Positions 8,066-13,923 of a stretch of 28,220 bases of DNA are shown here, one piece after another. A program made the translations under genes and the position numbers. Under the pieces are notes generated by a model that was not told the DNA's origin, made no database searches, and worked only from the letters and a program-made list of their open reading frames with translations. The stretch is from an uncultured beta proteobacterium (GTDB lineage Bacteria; Pseudomonadota; Gammaproteobacteria; Burkholderiales; Burkholderiaceae), in NCBI GenBank assembly GCA_903930665.1, contig CAIYZI010000075.1:1-28220 (forward strand), read 5' to 3'. Position 1 is the first letter of the stretch; each line of letters opens with the position of its first letter.

Positions 8066-8478
8066 ACCGTGAAGAAGTGAAACAGTTTTGGGCCAATTTT
8101 AGAATTAGAGATTTAATTTTAGCTCCAATAAAAGCCATCGACTTTTTTATGAGCTCTTATCTAATAGCGGGACAAAATATTCTAGATTTTTTCAGAAGGC
8201 CTGCTAGACAAGCTCCTGAAAACCCTATCGGGGCTGTTAAGAAGCGTAGTGAAAAACCTGAGCGCCAAATAACTTTAAAGCCCTTACCAAGAGAAGAGGA
8301 GCAAAAAATATCCACTCCTCTGCTTTTAGCTTTTAATAATGCTAAAGCCTTCGAGATATGCCCAATGTGTTCACAACCTGATACCAGGAATGTTGCAACA
8401 CAAACAGATGATTTATTAGATGAAGCCGAAGAAAGTTTAAAAGATATAGTTCGCCAGTTAAATCGCGATAAACCTTAA
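8062..8478 (+). CDS. Accessory protein with TQT (dynein LC8-like) motif and CxxC
   Basis: Unrecognised 138-residue protein, last gene of the plus cluster. Residues 15-44 are hydrophobic/amphipathic (DLILAPIKAIDFF ... NILDFF) and may bind membrane. Residues 45-86 are basic and Pro-rich and look disordered (RRPARQAPENP, AVKKRSEKPERQ). C100/C103 form one CPMC knuckle. Residues 109-121 read RNVATQTDDLLDE, which matches the K/R-x-x-T-Q-T-D/E linear motif bound by the eukaryotic dynein light chain LC8; a helix follows. The eukaryotic reading is inference: TQT is short and can occur by chance. SD AAGGAGG lies 7 bases upstream of the ATG. Its stop overlaps the stop of the convergent gene by 4 bases. 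Confidence 0.7.
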   Translation: MNREEVKQFWANFRIRDLILAPIKAIDFFMSSYLIAGQNILDFFRRPARQAPENPIGAVKKRSEKPERQITLKPLPREEEQKISTPLLLAFNNAKAFEICPMCSQPDTRNVATQTDDLLDEAEESLKDIVRQLNRDKP

Positions 8479-9191
8479 AACATCTTCAGTCTTTTCTTAG
8501 GAGTCGGATTTCTATCTGGCTCCTTAGCTCCTAAAGCCTCCCAGTCTAATTTATGTATTAAGGAATCTAAGCTTAATATTTCATCTGGACTATTTCCCGG
8601 AGTTACTGGACAGCTAGTTAATCTAGACTCTGGACCTTCTGGTTCCCTAAGCTCTAGCATTATACCTATATCATGAAGCGGTCTTGGAGTTTTTGGCTCC
8701 AGAAGATCCTCCGAATTCTGCCTGAACAGAATAGGTCTAGAAAGTTCTTCTTCATCTAGCTCTTTCATTGCTGGGCAATTAGACCAGTTCCAGTGATCGG
8801 GGTTTAAGGGATTAAAACTTTTAAGTTCCTCTTCTGGCACACAAACAGCATTGCGCCGCTCCAGCCTGGGAGGCTCTTTAGGAAACTCGTCTTCTTCCCA
8901 AACGATATCCATCTCCATATTACGGAAGCTTCCAGAAGAAGGTATTAAGCTTTCTGGCAGGGGTGCTCCCTTTTTTCTATTCCGGAGAGAACGTTTGCGC
9001 ATAGCATCCATTTGCGCAAGTTCTTTTTGTGTTTCCCAAAATCGTATCATCTCATCCGCCTTAGTGGTGTCAATCCGTTGAAACCATCCATTATCGATAA
9101 GTTTAAGATATAACTGTTTAGGGTCACTGAACAAGACTGGCTTTGGGATTTCTAGGTAAGGTAAGTAAGGTGGTTTATCTCGTACATTCAT
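8475..9191 (-). CDS. Disordered Pro/Glu-rich accessory protein with NLS-like C-terminus
   Basis: Unrecognised 238-residue protein. The start is the ATG at 9191 (MNVRDKPPYLPYLEIPKP), with GGAGG 6 bases upstream; a longer frame adds six residues but would remove this SD. The N-terminal third (20-60) is helical, 65-74 is a basic cluster (RKRSLRNRKK), and the rest is acidic, Pro-rich and apparently disordered. Features of a eukaryotic-type tail: a basophilic-kinase-like site RQNSEDLLEP (157-166); proline-directed sites T168-P, T197-P, S201-P and T230-P; and a final PKKRLKMF (231-238) resembling a monopartite nuclear localisation signal. No bacterial fold is visible. Last gene of the long minus operon and convergent with the TQT protein. 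Function unknown; a secreted or ejected host-directed role is speculation. Confidence 0.7.
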   Translation of the reverse strand: MNVRDKPPYLPYLEIPKPVLFSDPKQLYLKLIDNGWFQRIDTTKADEMIRFWETQKELAQMDAMRKRSLRNRKKGAPLPESLIPSSGSFRNMEMDIVWEEDEFPKEPPRLERRNAVCVPEEELKSFNPLNPDHWNWSNCPAMKELDEEELSRPILFRQNSEDLLEPKTPRPLHDIGIMLELREPEGPESRLTSCPVTPGNSPDEILSLDSLIHKLDWEALGAKEPDRNPTPKKRLKMF

Positions 9192-9212
9192 GTTGCACCT
9201 CCGGCACAACGG

Positions 9213-9428
9213 TTATTTTCGTTTATGGTCTCCGCAAGTTGGTTTAAAGGGAATATCTACCGGGCATTCGGTAGGATCGGGGTGAAAGTCCACTTCTATA
9301 CCAGTTTCTTCTTTAATGAAACATTCGACCGCTTTTTCAAAGCTATTATTTGGAACAAAATATCCGCATACAAAGGATATAAGTGATGGAACTACTATCT
9401 TTAATATTGACCAGAGGCGGCTATCCAT
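9213..9428 (-). CDS. Single-pass membrane protein, 71 aa
   Basis: Residues 8-25 (ILKIVVPSLISFVCGYFV) form one membrane segment near the N-terminus, followed by an acidic domain of about 45 residues with FIKEETGIEVDF and three cysteines. This layout is common for small phage inner-membrane proteins of unknown role. A lysis function (holin or spanin) is possible but not shown; the lysozyme-like gene is 8 kb away. Confidence 0.6.
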   Translation of the reverse strand: MDSRLWSILKIVVPSLISFVCGYFVPNNSFEKAVECFIKEETGIEVDFHPDPTECPVDIPFKPTCGDHKRK

Positions 9429-9477
9429 AGCATTGCTCCAGACCAGAAGGGGGACAATTTGAATATGACATTAAATT

Positions 9478-9675
9478 CTAGCGTTGTCTATTCCTTTCTT
9501 CGGGTTGTGGGTCAGGAAAATACATCGTATGTAAGCGGCGTATAGCACGCTCCTGAATAAGTTCTTCTGGTAACCCAATATCTACTTGCTTAACATAATC
9601 TACTGCTGCTCTTAGAATTCTAAAAGCTCCAGGATCGGTGGTGATCCATTCTCGAAATTCAGATAAGCTCATCAT
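9478..9675 (-). CDS. Hypothetical protein, 65 aa
   Basis: Unrecognised, starting MMSLSEFREWITTDPGAFRI; soluble, helical, with a basic/polar C-terminus (PQPEERNRQR). The ATG overlaps the stop of the preceding membrane peptide (ATGA, 9672-9675), so it is translationally coupled to it. Confidence 0.6.
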   Translation of the reverse strand: MMSLSEFREWITTDPGAFRILRAAVDYVKQVDIGLPEELIQERAIRRLHTMYFPDPQPEERNRQR

Positions 9676-9848
9676 CTAAAAAGAGACCAACAGCTAATCA
9701 ATAAATTAACTAACAATAAAATAAAAATAATCACTTGTAATGAATGTATTCTCTCCAACAAAGCCATTCCTTTCGTTTCTTCATTTTCTGGCTCTTGGCT
9801 ATCCGCTGACCCCATTCTAATAATGGTTACTTTTTCTTCTTCTGTCAT
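9672..9848 (-). CDS. Tail-anchored small membrane protein, 58 aa
   Basis: Residues 1-36 are soluble and acidic (MTEEEKVTIIRMGSADSQEP...), and residues 38-54 form a single C-terminal membrane segment (LQVIIFILLLVNLLISC), so the topology looks tail-anchored. SD GGGAGG is 8 bases upstream. Both ends are coupled to neighbours by ATGA overlaps (9672-9675 and 9845-9848). Confidence 0.65.
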   Translation of the reverse strand: MTEEEKVTIIRMGSADSQEPENEETKGMALLERIHSLQVIIFILLLVNLLISCWSLFR

Positions 9849-9943
9849 GTTAAACCTCCCTCATTCAACCACACAAAACATTCCCAAAAAAATGCTCCTA
9901 AAGCTGCACATAATACATACGCTGTTATCTCTTTGAAGCTCAT
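9845..9943 (-). CDS. Tiny membrane peptide, 32 aa
   Basis: The complete peptide is a short N-terminus (MSFKE), one hydrophobic stretch (residues 6-26, with two Cys and three aromatics) and a short polar tail. No SD of its own, but the start sits in an ATGA overlap with the preceding peptide (9940-9943), so translation would be by re-initiation. The tight chain of overlaps is the main evidence that it is real. Confidence 0.5.
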   Translation of the reverse strand: MSFKEITAYVLCAALGAFFWECFVWLNEGGLT

Positions 9944-10029
9944 AGGATTGCAACTACACATGTATAGCCTACCACGCCAATTAAAAATGCTATTGATAAT
10001 GTTATTGTTACTATATCTACGCGATCCAT
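9940..10029 (-). CDS. Tiny membrane peptide, 29 aa
   Basis: MDRVD followed by an almost wholly hydrophobic segment (ITLSIAFLIGVVGYTCVVAI). It has an excellent SD (GAGGAG, 6 bases upstream of the ATG) that lies at the end of the upstream gene. One membrane span, probably inner membrane. Stop and next start overlap (ATGA). Role unknown; such peptides can be holin-like, regulators of membrane enzymes, or toxins. Confidence 0.55.
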   Translation of the reverse strand: MDRVDIVTITLSIAFLIGVVGYTCVVAIL

Positions 10030-10030
10030 T

Positions 10031-10210
10031 TTATTCTCCTCGCAACATGCCAAGTTTTTTTCGCATCTCATACCATTTCACCGCTGCCTCATCATTAGGT
10101 AATCGCGAGTCTTCCCAATTATTCATATCACGTAAATCATCGCGCATGTGCCACAAACAAAATTGGTATATGATTTCTAGTTTGTCATCAGTGGATAATG
10201 GTATATTCAT
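10031..10210 (-). CDS. Hypothetical soluble protein, 59 aa
   Basis: Unrecognised. MNIPLSTDDKLEIIYQFCLW..., acidic, Trp-rich, helical, ending MRKKLGMLRGE. The ATG is 2 bases after the preceding stop, with only a weak SD (GTGAG), consistent with coupling. Its 3' end carries the strong SD of the next peptide. Confidence 0.6.
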   Translation of the reverse strand: MNIPLSTDDKLEIIYQFCLWHMRDDLRDMNNWEDSRLPNDEAAVKWYEMRKKLGMLRGE

Positions 10211-10212
10211 AA

Positions 10213-10455
10213 TTACTCACACTTCACTTTTAAAATATCAACCATCTCTTTCAACATCATCCGACTCATCGTCAAAGTAAGAGCCGCATCCTGCTTATAA
10301 TCCCCAAAGGTTACATCATAATCGACGCCCCCTGTTTCCACATTTCTTAAAGTATCTACTATGATGAAAGGAGCACTATACTCAAACAAATAACTATCCG
10401 CATTTTGTTCTACTTTAGCTCTGGAGAAAGTAGGATGCTTAAATATATTATCCAT
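10213..10455 (-). CDS. Hypothetical protein, 80 aa
   Basis: Unrecognised. Starts MDNIFKHPTFSRAKVEQNAD; an N-terminal beta-rich part and a C-terminal helix (SRMMLKEMVDILKVK). The nearest SD-like AAGGAT lies 13 or more bases upstream and sits in the loop of a 6-bp hairpin (10463-10478), so translation may be regulated through that structure. Confidence 0.6.
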   Translation of the reverse strand: MDNIFKHPTFSRAKVEQNADSYLFEYSAPFIIVDTLRNVETGGVDYDVTFGDYKQDAALTLTMSRMMLKEMVDILKVKCE

Positions 10456-10462
10456 TTTAATG

Positions 10463-10478
10463 ACTCAAATCCTTGAGT
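10463..10478 (-). promoter_or_regulatory. Hairpin with AAGGAT in the loop (CsrA-type candidate)
   Basis: On the minus strand ACTCAAGGATTTGAGT folds with arms ACTCAA/TTGAGT. GGA of the only SD-like sequence before the ATG at 10455 is in the loop. The AAGGAU loop matches the known CsrA/RsmA preference. It also spans the stop codon of the upstream gene. See the matching hairpins at 13474, 18733 and 25391. Confidence 0.4.
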
Positions 10479-10659
10479 ACTTGTATCGTATCTCACTTAT
10501 AACAGAACGGCTCTGTAGGTCGCAACGTTTGGCGATAGCTTCTATCCACTGGGGTAGCCTACGTAGTCCGGGAAAATACTCGCTATCGTTAGCTGGGAGC
10601 CTTGCAGTGAGCATATGCCTGGTATACCAGCCTCTTACCCTGCTAAGCAATCTGTTCAT
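10465..10659 (-). CDS. Small basic hypothetical protein, 64 aa
   Basis: Unrecognised. Begins MNRLLSRVRGWYTRHMLTAR; strongly basic with an HTH-like C-terminal half (PQWIEAIAKRCDLQSRSVIS), so it may bind nucleic acid. The start is the ATG at 10659 with GGTGA 5 bases upstream; an in-frame GTG at 10671 is the alternative. It overlaps the 3' end of the preceding gene by 17 bases and closely precedes the next, consistent with operon structure. Confidence 0.5.
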   Translation of the reverse strand: MNRLLSRVRGWYTRHMLTARLPANDSEYFPGLRRLPQWIEAIAKRCDLQSRSVISEIRYKYSRI

Positions 10660-10816
10660 GGTCTTCACCAAAGTATTTGTTTAATTCTCCACTAGCTAAT
10701 TTCTTATCTATTATCCGCTGGAACTCTGCAGCAAAGTTATCCAAAGATTGTACTTGGTGCGGATAGCGCTCTGGGTTATATACTAAATCCAGAAATGATG
10801 GCTCATAGTGATTCAT
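10643..10816 (-). CDS. Hypothetical protein, 57 aa
   Basis: Unrecognised. MNHYEPSFLDLVYNPERYPH..., acidic with an amphipathic helix (NFAAEFQRIIDKKLASGELN). The start overlaps the stop of the zinc-ribbon gene upstream (ATGA, 10813-10816), with GGGATGA as a possible SD. Confidence 0.6.
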   Translation of the reverse strand: MNHYEPSFLDLVYNPERYPHQVQSLDNFAAEFQRIIDKKLASGELNKYFGEDHEQIA

Positions 10817-10974
10817 TCTTCATCCCACATATTCATTGGTTCATAACTTTCTTCTTGCTTTGCATCAAAGGCGATCATCTCTTCGGAACGTGAATCGCGT
10901 CCAGGATAATTGCAATGCCAGCAAGGGGCTGATTCAAAGATGTTCTCTATTGCTCCACAACGTTCACAGGACAT
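10813..10974 (-). CDS. Small zinc-ribbon protein, 53 aa
   Basis: Two CxxC knuckles near the N-terminus (C3/C6, CERC; C18/C21, CWHC) form a minimal zinc ribbon; the C-terminal 30 residues are acidic and polar. Proteins like this often modify transcription or bind nucleic acid, but no specific role can be given. It overlaps the upstream gene by 28 bases in another frame and the downstream one by ATGA. Confidence 0.65.
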   Translation of the reverse strand: MSCERCGAIENIFESAPCWHCNYPGRDSRSEEMIAFDAKQEESYEPMNMWDEE

Positions 10975-11099
10975 AGTTCTTCCTCTTCCATGAATTTATT
11001 AAATTCTTCTTTAACACCATAAAGGATATTGGTGATCCGTTCTAGTGGAACATCAGGGCAATAAATTTGTAGTAATTTGATTACATCTTCGTCAGTCAT
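10947..11099 (-). CDS. Small acidic hypothetical protein, 50 aa
   Basis: Unrecognised. MTDEDVIKLLQIYCPDVPLE..., helical and acidic. SD GGAGG is 7 bases upstream of the ATG at 11099. It overlaps its upstream neighbour by 8 bases and the downstream zinc-ribbon gene by 28 bases. Confidence 0.6.
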   Translation of the reverse strand: MTDEDVIKLLQIYCPDVPLERITNILYGVKEEFNKFMEEEELCPVNVVEQ

Positions 11100-11322
11100 T
11101 AGTTTCCTCCGTGATAATGTTTTCTAGATAAGATAGTTTTCTTTCCTGTTCATTTAAATCTAAAATAATGGTGTACATTGTTGCACATAAGGTATCACAT
11201 AGAGTATCTATGTCTTTATGCTCGGTATTAAGCGTCCAATCGCGCAGGGATGCTAAATCAAATTCAGTTTTGCTTATAAACTTAAGCTCTTCAGTAATAA
11301 TATTAGCAATGATTTGTTTCAT
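11092..11322 (-). CDS. Hypothetical helical protein, 76 aa
   Basis: Unrecognised. MKQIIANIITEELKFISKTE..., acidic and helical with Leu/Ile-rich C-terminal heptads (ILDLNEQERKLSYLENII). SD AAGGA is 7 bases upstream. The ATG lies directly next to the upstream stop (11323). Size and composition resemble the following gene, so the two may be distant duplicates or partners. Confidence 0.6.
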   Translation of the reverse strand: MKQIIANIITEELKFISKTEFDLASLRDWTLNTEHKDIDTLCDTLCATMYTIILDLNEQERKLSYLENIITEETND

Positions 11323-11535
11323 TCATGGTCCTTTGTTTAGTTTGTCGTGATGCACCATAGCAGCAGTGAGATCTTCTAAATCTAACATTAGTGCCTCAAT
11401 TACTTCTTGGAAAGTATCTGCAACGCATTTATTCGTTACCGCAGGATCTTCTTCCTCCATAACTTCAGATAATAATTCATAAGCTTTGAGAATATATTGC
11501 TCCATTTTGGCTATGCGTTTGTCTTTTGTGTTCAT
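11323..11535 (-). CDS. Hypothetical acidic helical protein, 70 aa
   Basis: Unrecognised. MNTKDKRIAKMEQYILKAYE..., followed by an acidic segment (SEVMEEEDPAV) and a helical C-terminus (EVIEALMLDLEDLTAAM). SD AAAGGA lies 7 bases upstream within an AT-only inverted repeat (TTAA-AAGGAT-TTAA). The stop is immediately followed by the next gene's ATG. Confidence 0.6.
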   Translation of the reverse strand: MNTKDKRIAKMEQYILKAYELLSEVMEEEDPAVTNKCVADTFQEVIEALMLDLEDLTAAMVHHDKLNKGP

Positions 11536-11546
11536 TTTAAATCCTT

Positions 11547-11993
11547 TTAATAATTAGCAGAATATAAAGAAGTGTTAATCATAGGTATAGGATTATCTTT
11601 TGTAAATGGAACATTTTTTTTCATATTTAATAATATTTTAATAAAATTATATGCCTGTGGATCAATTTTAGATTGATATTTTTTTAATCCTTTTTTGAGA
11701 GACGATACATTAATTTTCATCAAATTATCACTTTCATCAGTTTCGTAAATTCCACTTTCGCCATTTGATCCGAAATGTAGAATTAACAAATAAATCATTA
11801 GTTCTGCTGGTAGACCTTTAGTTTTTGTTATTCTTTCAATAGCATCCAATATCGGTGGGTATAATGAAGTTTTTTTAAAACAATTCTGAAACCAATCTGT
11901 AACATCTTCATACTTAGACATTGAAGACTGAAAATGCGCTTGATCTAAAAATCCATTTTCATTTAATAAAAAATGTTCTTCAATAATTTTCAT
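11547..11993 (-). CDS. Hypothetical protein, 148 aa
   Basis: Unrecognised. MKIIEEHFLLNENGFLDQAH..., soluble, mixed composition, more AT-rich than its neighbours. The middle (LPAELMIYLLILHFGSNGES) is hydrophobic but too polar around it for a clear membrane span. SD AAGGA lies 10 bases upstream. The higher AT content and the 51-base gap on its upstream side suggest it may be a later insertion into the operon. Confidence 0.6.
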   Translation of the reverse strand: MKIIEEHFLLNENGFLDQAHFQSSMSKYEDVTDWFQNCFKKTSLYPPILDAIERITKTKGLPAELMIYLLILHFGSNGESGIYETDESDNLMKINVSSLKKGLKKYQSKIDPQAYNFIKILLNMKKNVPFTKDNPIPMINTSLYSANY

Positions 11994-12044
11994 TAATCAT
12001 TTTCCTTGTTGTTAGTAATTTCACTATCTTATACCATTAACATT

Positions 12045-12242
12045 TTAAAAAGCATTATAGCTAGTTTCGCCATTACACTTATCTCGATAATAGATCATCT
12101 TTCGCATCCAGTAATCTCTCTTAAAGCTATCTTTGCTAGTCATATACCTATGATTGCTTTCATGGTATTTTGCGATATCACTAAGATGCTCGTTAGCTAA
12201 AATTCCTTCTGACACGCTGTCTAGGTCTGTTCTATCGTCCAT
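12045..12242 (-). CDS. Hypothetical protein, 65 aa
   Basis: Unrecognised. MDDRTDLDSVSEGILANEHL..., polar, with a basic/aromatic C-terminal half (SFKRDYWMRKMIYYRDKC). SD AGGA lies 8 bases upstream, starting 10 bases after the replication gene, so it is probably cotranslated with it. Confidence 0.55.
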   Translation of the reverse strand: MDDRTDLDSVSEGILANEHLSDIAKYHESNHRYMTSKDSFKRDYWMRKMIYYRDKCNGETSYNAF

Positions 12243-12252
12243 GATGATGTTC

Positions 12253-13290
12253 CTACTTTAAGTTATCGATAATATCTTGAATCATATTTCTCCTTGTTTT
12301 GTTTTTAACATCTTTTAGTAATGTAACTATCCTTTGTCTTTTTGCCTCTACTGGCATAAGACTCGATTCTAAAGATTTAATTTCGGCACAGAGTGCTGTC
12401 TCTTTTTGCTCTTCAATGGCCCTAGAATCGCGCTGATAAGGTTTTTTGCCACCAGGTAATGCCTTACCATTGGGTGGTATCTCAGAAGGGCTGTAATCGT
12501 CTTTCCAGTTTTGATTGCTTAGCCAACGAACAAAATAATGTACGTTTAACCATTTTTCTCCTGTTGCCTTGCAATGTGCTTTTAATGTTTCCATGGCTGT
12601 TAAAGCTTTATCTATTGCCGGGATATCTAGTTGGTCTTCTTTGTTTTTGGCATTCTTCATTTTCTTCCACATTTTGAATGCTTCTTTTTTGCTTCCTCTG
12701 TTTTGAAGCTTGTAAAACCTTTTCCATCTTTCTTCGAATTCATCGCTACAAGAGCTCACGACAGGATTAGGGCCCGCAGGGTCATAATCTATATTTTTAT
12801 CTTTCTTACATATTCCTTTATGAGTATTCAGATCATGAGAGTATTCAGTCTTAAGAGAAGGTGCCAATTTGTCATGGGGGGGTGGTGACAATTTGACGTT
12901 AGGGGTCTTAGTATTTATTTCATCACAAAATCGCTTGTAAGCAGCGTTCCATTTAGGCGTAAGCTCTTCAATTAATTCATAATTTAATGAATACCATTTT
13001 GTATCATCGCCTTTATAATGATTTGGCTGGATTGAAAGAACGATGCCAGTTTCTTCTAGTTTTAATATTTTTCTTTGTATAGTTCGCTCAGATAATTTAG
13101 GTGCATGAATTCTCCATTTTCTATAAGTGCTATAGGTCCACTTTCTTCCCTCAATTATCTTTTCATTATGCTCTTGATCGATAAAGTGATGGATAATAGA
13201 AACTATTCGGGCTTCGTCGTCCCCTAAAGCAAGTTCGACTACTGGCATAGATATGAAGTATTTGGTACGACCAATTAACCATGAAGACAT
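12253..13290 (-). CDS. Replication initiator-like protein with winged helix
   Basis: Probable phage replication protein. The N-terminal ~110 residues fit a winged helix-turn-helix (DDEARIVSIIHHFIDQEH, then SERTIQRKILKLEETGIVL and a beta wing), as in many phage O-like/RepA-like initiators. A linker of about 70 residues (Pro-rich, SPPPHDK) joins a helical central domain (RWKRFYKLQNRGSKKEAFKM), and a Lys-rich C-terminus may recruit a host helicase. Its 345 residues are typical for such initiators. SD TAGGAG lies 8 bases upstream. Immediately upstream lies a structured leader (13322-13447). No helicase, primase or polymerase is present in the window, so host replication proteins are probably used. 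Confidence 0.65.
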   Translation of the reverse strand: MSSWLIGRTKYFISMPVVELALGDDEARIVSIIHHFIDQEHNEKIIEGRKWTYSTYRKWRIHAPKLSERTIQRKILKLEETGIVLSIQPNHYKGDDTKWYSLNYELIEELTPKWNAAYKRFCDEINTKTPNVKLSPPPHDKLAPSLKTEYSHDLNTHKGICKKDKNIDYDPAGPNPVVSSCSDEFEERWKRFYKLQNRGSKKEAFKMWKKMKNAKNKEDQLDIPAIDKALTAMETLKAHCKATGEKWLNVHYFVRWLSNQNWKDDYSPSEIPPNGKALPGGKKPYQRDSRAIEEQKETALCAEIKSLESSLMPVEAKRQRIVTLLKDVKNKTRRNMIQDIIDNLK

Positions 13291-13321
13291 TCCGTTTCTC
13301 CTAAAATCAAAATTAAAACTT

Positions 13322-13447
13322 GACTCTAGGGATTGCGCACGGCAAAATAGCAGGATCGGTTCAGTTGCGTAACAACTAAACTAGATAACTCCTAGAAGTG
13401 ACGATGCGAAGCTTGGTCGGCATACATCGTCACTGTCCCCTAGAATC
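13322..13447. ncRNA. Structured leader or candidate origin upstream of the replication gene
   Basis: Nested inverted repeats: an enclosing stem TCTAGGG (13325-13331) with CCCTAGA (13438-13444); a hairpin GTTCAGTTG/CAACTAAAC (one mismatch, loop CGTAA, about 13359-13381); and a perfect 10-bp stem AGTGACGATG/CATCGTCACT (13397-13406 and 13425-13434) around an 18-base loop. Together these form a three-way junction about 30 bases from the replication gene start. It could be a regulatory 5' leader RNA on the minus strand, a small RNA, or a double-stranded origin element. No T-tract, so not a terminator. Confidence 0.45.
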
Positions 13448-13473
13448 TCAATCATCCCTGCTGTCATCTTGTC

Positions 13474-13489
13474 GCTCTAATCCTTGAGC
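13474..13489 (-). promoter_or_regulatory. Hairpin with AAGGATTA loop
   Basis: On the minus strand GCTC-AAGGATTA-GAGC. Same loop sequence and stem layout as at 10463 and 25391, but with a different, still complementary, stem. Lies in the leader between the zinc-binding gene and the replication gene; here it does not carry a start-site SD. Confidence 0.35.
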
Positions 13490-13559
13490 AAAGTCAAAAA
13501 TATTAAACATCGACTATGTACCAAAATTACTTTATTCGCAACTCGATCAGCAATTTCAA

Positions 13560-13793
13560 CTATTTTAGCCGATTAGCTTCTTTCTTTTTTCGTTTCTTGT
13601 GTGCAGTGCTTCTACAAATAGGTGAACAAAACTTTGGCACCTGTTCTTTAAAGCCTCTAGAAAAGTAAGTTCTGTTAAGCAACACATGTGAGAACTCTTG
13701 TTTACACTGTTCACAAATAAATACCTTGGCATCCATCGGCTTAATATCGTATCGGGTTATGGGTACACCCATAAATAATTCTGGCTCTTGCAT
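13560..13793 (-). CDS. Small zinc-binding protein with basic tail, 77 aa
   Basis: First gene of the minus early operon. C27/C30 (CEQC) and C56/C60 (CSPIC) form one zinc site with a long intervening segment; the last 12 residues are almost all basic (HKKRKKKEANRLK), suggesting nucleic-acid binding. A near-perfect SD (AGGAGG, 5 bases upstream of the ATG). Expressed from the divergent promoter region immediately upstream, so probably an early regulator or replication accessory protein. Specific role unknown. Confidence 0.7.
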   Translation of the reverse strand: MQEPELFMGVPITRYDIKPMDAKVFICEQCKQEFSHVLLNRTYFSRGFKEQVPKFCSPICRSTAHKKRKKKEANRLK

Positions 13794-13807
13794 TGAATCC
13801 TCCTAAA

Positions 13808-13879
13808 TACACCAATCCAGTGTAAAGCAAATTAATTTTTGATATAAGACTTTACATTATGATTACAATGTGGTGTAAT
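13808..13879. promoter_or_regulatory. Divergent early promoter/operator switch
   Basis: Plus promoter: TTTACA (13851-13856), 17-base spacer, TGTAAT (13874-13879). Minus promoter: TTGTAA (13868-13863), 16-base spacer, TATATC (13846-13841). Over them lie inverted repeats: TTACA-N6-TGTAA (13863-13878), the imperfect 18-mer ACATTATGATTACAATGT (13854-13871), and TACAC-N7-GTGTA (13808-13824). TTACA/TGTAA half-sites begin at 13852, 13863 and 13874, exactly 11 bases apart, so they face the same side of the helix. This is the layout of a phage repressor control region. Confidence 0.65.
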
Positions 13880-13923
13880 GCGCCACGCTAAATAATGACA
13901 TTGATTAATTTTTGGAGGTTATT

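Noticed and set aside
8062..9191. Toxin-antitoxin pair (the two accessory proteins)
   Set aside because: They are convergent, not cotranscribed, and neither resembles a toxin or antitoxin family.
9933..10280. 115-residue plus-strand frame over the small membrane peptides
   Set aside because: Runs against a coherent minus-strand chain of coupled genes with good SDs; it is a shadow of them.
10460..10684. tRNA-like or other RNA gene in a GC-richer patch
   Set aside because: No cloverleaf with acceptor, D and T arms could be drawn; a small basic protein on the minus strand explains it.
13446..13510. 20-residue minus-strand leader peptide (MFNIFDFAQGLERQDDSRDD)
   Set aside because: No SD and too short to support; a regulatory leader peptide cannot be excluded but the RNA structure explains the region better.
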